25,325 bases of DNA from a virus: positions 1-25,325 of the IMG/VR virus record IMGVR_UViG_3300031841_000660; one strand, written 5' to 3'. The position numbers and the translations under genes were made by a program. The notes below the pieces were generated by a model. It did no database searches and was not told where the DNA came from. It was given only the letters and a program-made list of their open reading frames with translations. This document shows, piece after piece, positions 22,312 through 25,325 of this stretch. The number at the start of each line of letters is the position of its first letter. Within the stretch, counting starts at the first letter, position 1.

Positions 22312-23209
22312 CCTCAGTCCAAACGTTAGATACACCAGGATCAATTTCAGCCCATGCTGTTATATTTGGATTTCCTGTATTTGTTTGTAATTGAATTCCA
22401 GTCACATCTATATCGGCAGTTCCAGTTACTGTAACGGATCCTACAGATGTGGACATTTGAATACCTGTAACGGCATATCTGGTTTCTTGTTCTACATCTC
22501 CAATAGAACTTGTTAATTGAATTCCTGTTAAAGAAACATTAGCATCTGCTGTGGGAACTTCTTCTCCCATAGACATTGTCAATTGTTGACCGGTAACTTC
22601 AACAGTATGATCTGTAAATGCAGACTCATCTCCTAATGTCATGGTCATTTGAGTGCCAGTAACTGAAACGTTTGCTATACCTGTAATACTTACATCTCCA
22701 ACAGAAGTATTCATTGTATGTTCAGTGACAACTACTGAAACATTACCATCAGCTGTAATCGAGAAAGTTCCTAGTGTTGTTTGAAGTTCCATACCATCAA
22801 CTTCTCCAGCGCCAGTAGTTGCTTCAACTACAACACTCGGTATATTAAAGGTACTAGGACTTAGTGTTGCAAAAGGAGCTTCTCCAAAAGCAGCTAAAGT
22901 ATCTTGCGTAGAAGTTTTGTTTGTAATAGATAACTGTTGACCGGTTACAGGAACACCTACATTAATATCTTCTTCTCCTATTGATGTAGTTAATGATATA
23001 CCTGTAACAGAAACATTTACAGAAGACCCGCCAATAGCACCTGCGTTTGTAATCGTTGCTTGGATACCAGTTAACTCAATATTGTTATCCCCCTCAGTTC
23101 CAGAAGCTCCAACAGATCCTGTAAGGACACTTCCTTGAGGATAAGCAATGGCGTTATTATCTTCTGCTGAAAAGGCCGCTTCAGAATATGCGGTATTACC
23201 AAAAGCCAT
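22295..23209 (-). CDS. Beta-repeat tail-fibre protein
   Basis: 304 residues built mostly of about ten degenerate units of roughly 20-23 residues, each like V.VTGIQLT.SIGDV (TG at residues 47, 69, 89, 184, 206, 228, 248 and 270). The regular alternation suits a beta-solenoid or trimeric beta-fibre shaft. N-terminus AFGNTAYSEAAFSAED and C-terminus ITAWAEIDPGVSNVWTEVDL recall marine-phage fibre or baseplate-attached proteins. No enzyme motif. AAAGGAG inside the end of the 80-residue gene is the ribosome site. Fibre role is inferred from the repeats and neighbours. Confidence 0.65.
   Translation of the reverse strand: MAFGNTAYSEAAFSAEDNNAIAYPQGSVLTGSVGASGTEGDNNIELTGIQATITNAGAIGGSSVNVSVTGISLTTSIGEEDINVGVPVTGQQLSITNKTSTQDTLAAFGEAPFATLSPSTFNIPSVVVEATTGAGEVDGMELQTTLGTFSITADGNVSVVVTEHTMNTSVGDVSITGIANVSVTGTQMTMTLGDESAFTDHTVEVTGQQLTMSMGEEVPTADANVSLTGIQLTSSIGDVEQETRYAVTGIQMSTSVGSVTVTGTADIDVTGIQLQTNTGNPNITAWAEIDPGVSNVWTEVDLAA
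22355..23077 (-). repeat. Degenerate 60-69-bp coding repeats in the beta-repeat fibre gene
   Basis: Units encode variants of VTG(I/Q/T)Q(L/M)(T/S)xSxGxV. Consensus positions are conserved at protein level while the bases have drifted, so these are old duplications kept by selection. The unit around residues 105-160 is irregular. Confidence 0.6.
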
Positions 23210-23212
23210 AGA

Positions 23213-23455
23213 CTAGGCTCCTTTTTGTTCTTGATCGAATCCTTCTTGTAACATTTCAGAGGTAGTTTTTTCTTCCTCTGGAAGTTCTTTACTAAGTAGA
23301 TCAGAGTAGTGTTTTTGTAAAACTTCGCAATCAGTAAATTCTAAACTTAATTGATTTTTTTTTACAACTATGTTTTGTAATTTTTGTAAATACACTTTCC
23401 CTTGATCAGATAACTTTTCACTATCGTAATGTTTTTTGTCAAAATTAAATATCAT
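23213..23455 (-). CDS. Small helical protein, 80 residues (DUF6447-like)
   Basis: HYDSEKLSDQGKVYLQKLQN opens a helical protein, followed by ECxV-type residues (FTDCEVLQKHYSDLLSKEL) and an acidic end. The 'Y....LS...K' pattern is like a small uncharacterised phage family (DUF6447) encoded between fibre genes; the match is from memory. It starts TAATG-coupled to the stop of the 586-residue fibre. A fibre-assembly chaperone is a reasonable guess. Confidence 0.5.
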   Translation of the reverse strand: MIFNFDKKHYDSEKLSDQGKVYLQKLQNIVVKKNQLSLEFTDCEVLQKHYSDLLSKELPEEEKTTSEMLQEGFDQEQKGA

Positions 23456-23673
23456 TACATCTCTTCTAATTTAAATCTGTATTTCTTACCAGACTTATTA
23501 TTTAAAATATATAAATGTTCAGCACCCTCTTGAATAGTCCAATTACCTTTTGTACCATCAATAGCATTACCTTCATCTTTTGCTTCGTTAGATAAATGTA
23601 AGTCACCAGTGTATATGTTTCTCCATACATTTCCTGATGCACCTAAATCATAAGTGTCAGTTGCTCCTGGAAC
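23455..23673 (-). repeat. Fibre C-terminal module, copy 1
   Basis: Encodes the last 72 residues of the 586-residue fibre (from VPGATDTYDLG). Copy 2 is at 21572-21790. Protein identity is about 50 of 72 by eye. DNA differs at most third positions. Confidence 0.75.
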
Positions 23674-25215
23674 TACAGCACCGGTTACAGTTAAAGTAGA
23701 ACCATCAAATGTCATGTTCGCTTCAGCATTCATTCCATCTGTGCCTGTTGCAGTTACAATTCTATTGTTAGAACCATTGGTCATAAAGTCTGATACATCT
23801 ACAGCAATTGCATCTGCTGAAACATCTATACCAGTTCCTGCTCCAACATTTAAAGTAACATCACCTGTAGTTCCGCCACCTGTTAAACCGTTTCCAGCTG
23901 TAACGCCTGTAATGTCAGCAGAAATAGTTTGATATTCTAAAGCAGTTCCTCCAGAATTAACGGCAAGAACTTGATTTGCAGTTCCGATCGCAGTTAAGCC
24001 TGTACCACCTTTTGTAGTTGGAACAGTAGGTAATCTGTCTGATGCTAAAGTTCCTGAAGCAATGTTAGTTGCGTTTAAAGCTGTTAGTGCAGAACCATTT
24101 AAAGCTGGAAGTGTAGAAGGAAACCTTGCGTCAGGAACAGTTCCTGAACTTAAATTAGAAGCATTTAAAGCAGATCCATCAATGAATCCACTGTCATTAT
24201 TAAAACCTGAAATAGCAATATTGCCTTTTGTAAGTTTTTTTTCAGCTCCAACAGAATCAACTACAACAAAGAAATCACCATCGGCATCTGCTGTAGATGT
24301 TGTTAGTAAGTTTAAATCTATTCTAGCAATTGGAACTGTACCACTTGCTAAATTTGAAGCGTTTAAATTTGTTAAAGCAGAACCATTTAAAGCTGGAAGT
24401 GTTGCTGGAAATCTAGCATCTGGTACTGTACCACTTGCTAAATTAGTTGCATTTAAAGAAGTTAAATTTGCTCCACTGACAGCAGGAAGTGTTGCTGGGA
24501 ATCTTGCATCTGGAATAGTTCCAGAAGTTAAATTGTCTGCATTTAAAGCTGTCAAATCAATTGTCGTCCAAGAAAGTTGAGCTTGCGCATTACCATCGGT
24601 AGTTAGAACCTGTCCTGAAGTCCCATCGTTAACTGGTAATATCCATTCCCAAGTTGCATTGGCTGCGTGAGCAGGAGATGTTATTTTAACTCCGTGAGAG
24701 TTCTGAGAACAGTTTAAAATTAATTGTCCATCGGCACTCGCTCCATCACCTTTAATAGTTAAAGGTCTTGATGCATTAATAACTTTATCACTTATAGGAC
24801 TTGGAAGTCTTGCGTTATCAACAGTGCCACTTGCTAAATTAGTGGCATTTAAATTTGTTAAGTTAGATCCATTATTTGCAACAATGTTTCCACTTGAATC
24901 TAGGATAACAGCTTTGGAAGCAGGTAAGGTACAGAAAACATTTTTTGTTCCTGCACCAAAGTTTACTGCAGAGTCACTGTTAGACGAAGAGATAATTGTA
25001 TCTCTAGATAATGTATCTGTAGCTGCATCGGTTACAGTTCCAAGACCAACTTCGAACTCACCGTTTTCGTTAACGATAGCGTAATAAGTGGTATTAGAAT
25101 TACCAATACCTGTAACGAACGATTCAAAACCGGATACCGCTCCTGCTAAATCAAATGTACCTGTACCTGTTGTGGTAGAGGTTTCTTTTACTCTATCGTT
25201 TACTACCAAAGCCAT
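23455..25215 (-). CDS. Tail-fibre protein with 30-residue repeats
   Basis: 586 residues. The N-terminal 100 residues (ALVVNDRVKETSTTTGTGTF, FVTGIGN, TTYYAIVN, GLGTVTDAATDTLSRD) are a virion-attachment domain common in marine phages. The middle carries repeats of the form NATNLASGTVPDARFPATLP at residues about 122, 224, 254, 284, 350 and 380, spaced by 30 where contiguous, interrupted by other beta segments. The C-terminal 72 residues are the module also found in the 234-residue fibre (YDLGASGNVWRNIYTGDLHL). TAGGAGT precedes the ATG. Main fibre function is well supported; receptor unknown. Confidence 0.75.
   Translation of the reverse strand: MALVVNDRVKETSTTTGTGTFDLAGAVSGFESFVTGIGNSNTTYYAIVNENGEFEVGLGTVTDAATDTLSRDTIISSSNSDSAVNFGAGTKNVFCTLPASKAVILDSSGNIVANNGSNLTNLNATNLASGTVDNARLPSPISDKVINASRPLTIKGDGASADGQLILNCSQNSHGVKITSPAHAANATWEWILPVNDGTSGQVLTTDGNAQAQLSWTTIDLTALNADNLTSGTIPDARFPATLPAVSGANLTSLNATNLASGTVPDARFPATLPALNGSALTNLNASNLASGTVPIARIDLNLLTTSTADADGDFFVVVDSVGAEKKLTKGNIAISGFNNDSGFIDGSALNASNLSSGTVPDARFPSTLPALNGSALTALNATNIASGTLASDRLPTVPTTKGGTGLTAIGTANQVLAVNSGGTALEYQTISADITGVTAGNGLTGGGTTGDVTLNVGAGTGIDVSADAIAVDVSDFMTNGSNNRIVTATGTDGMNAEANMTFDGSTLTVTGAVVPGATDTYDLGASGNVWRNIYTGDLHLSNEAKDEGNAIDGTKGNWTIQEGAEHLYILNNKSGKKYRFKLEEM
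24046..24560 (-). repeat. 90-bp tandem coding repeats in the main fibre gene
   Basis: On the plus strand ccacttgctaaatt at 24341 recurs at 24431, with a diverged copy at 24521; ttcctgaa at 24051 recurs at 24141. The period is exactly 90 bases (30 residues), with a spacer segment between the two groups and a further lone copy near 24827. Frame is kept. Confidence 0.7.
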
Positions 25216-25230
25216 TTTAACTCCTATTTA

Positions 25231-25325
25231 TTATGCAATTCTTAAAATTGCAGCAGATGTTGTGAATGCAGGAAACTGGATTGTAAATGTTCCAGAAGTT
25301 GCAGTCTTGTCTCCGCCAAAATCTA
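25231..25325 (-). CDS. C-terminal end of an upstream structural protein, partial
   Basis: An open frame enters from the right edge (two bases, then codons) and ends TAA at 25233. Visible residues begin DFGGDKTATSGTFTIQFPAF and end AILRIA. This alternating Thr/Phe strand pattern resembles the C-termini of phage structural proteins. It is followed 15 bases later by the fibre gene. Too short to name. Confidence 0.5.
   Translation of the reverse strand, partial: DFGGDKTATSGTFTIQFPAFTTSAAILRIA

Noticed and set aside
24062-24580. 172-codon plus-strand frame with repeated ASGTVP-like peptides
   Set aside because: Its repeats are just the complement of the 90-bp fibre repeats on the minus strand.

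Overview
The window looks like about 25 kb from the genome of an AT-rich tailed phage, most likely a podovirus-type marine phage infecting a low-GC bacterium. Coding is almost continuous. Genes overlap as TAATG or ATGA or sit a few bases apart, most follow AGGAGG- or AAGGAG-like ribosome sites, and the contents are virion proteins plus a small DNA-replication module. The tail-fibre, hub and small-protein types here resemble those of phages known mainly from seawater metagenomes and SAR11-type hosts. Host assignment is inference from composition and protein style. No terminase, portal, capsid or DNA polymerase gene was recognised, so those must lie outside or be absent. There is no tRNA or rRNA gene, no CRISPR array and no insertion sequence. 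No stretch over 50 bases lacks a gene.

Every gene but one is on the minus strand, so transcription runs from right to left. From the right: the end of a structural gene (25231-25325); a receptor-binding block of fibres, with a 30-residue-repeat fibre, a beta-repeat fibre, a fibre sharing a C-terminal module with the first, and a glycine-rich adhesin; an accessory block (17846-20346) with two clear 2-oxoglutarate/Fe(II) dioxygenases, a possible degenerate third and unknown proteins; the tail hub (15915-17816) with small proteins of 54, 116, 43 and 65 residues; another dioxygenase-like protein; two glycosyltransferases (GT-B and GT-A folds); then large internal or ejection-type virion proteins (292, 313, 759 and 1069 residues) with a GNAT-like acetyltransferase among them; and a 59-residue membrane protein.

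The left 5 kb is the replication and recombination module: a PD-(D/E)XK exonuclease, an SNF2-type helicase that alone points right, a coiled-coil protein, an SSB-like protein with an acidic tail ending in phenylalanine, and an archaeo-eukaryotic primase/PrimPol running off the left edge. The helicase and coiled-coil genes diverge from a 45-base gap where two sigma70-like promoters interlock, each -10 element overlapping the other's -35. The PrimPol gene carries, just after its start, a perfect 11-bp stem closed by a cUCCGg tetraloop in the mRNA, the most striking nucleic-acid structure here.

Three small genes (4782-4961, 15280-15411, 15751-15915) are easily missed by length cut-offs but fit the overlaps of the operon exactly. 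The points most worth following are the PrimPol hairpin, the interlocked promoters, the cluster of oxygenases and glycosyltransferases within virion genes, and the modular fibre block.
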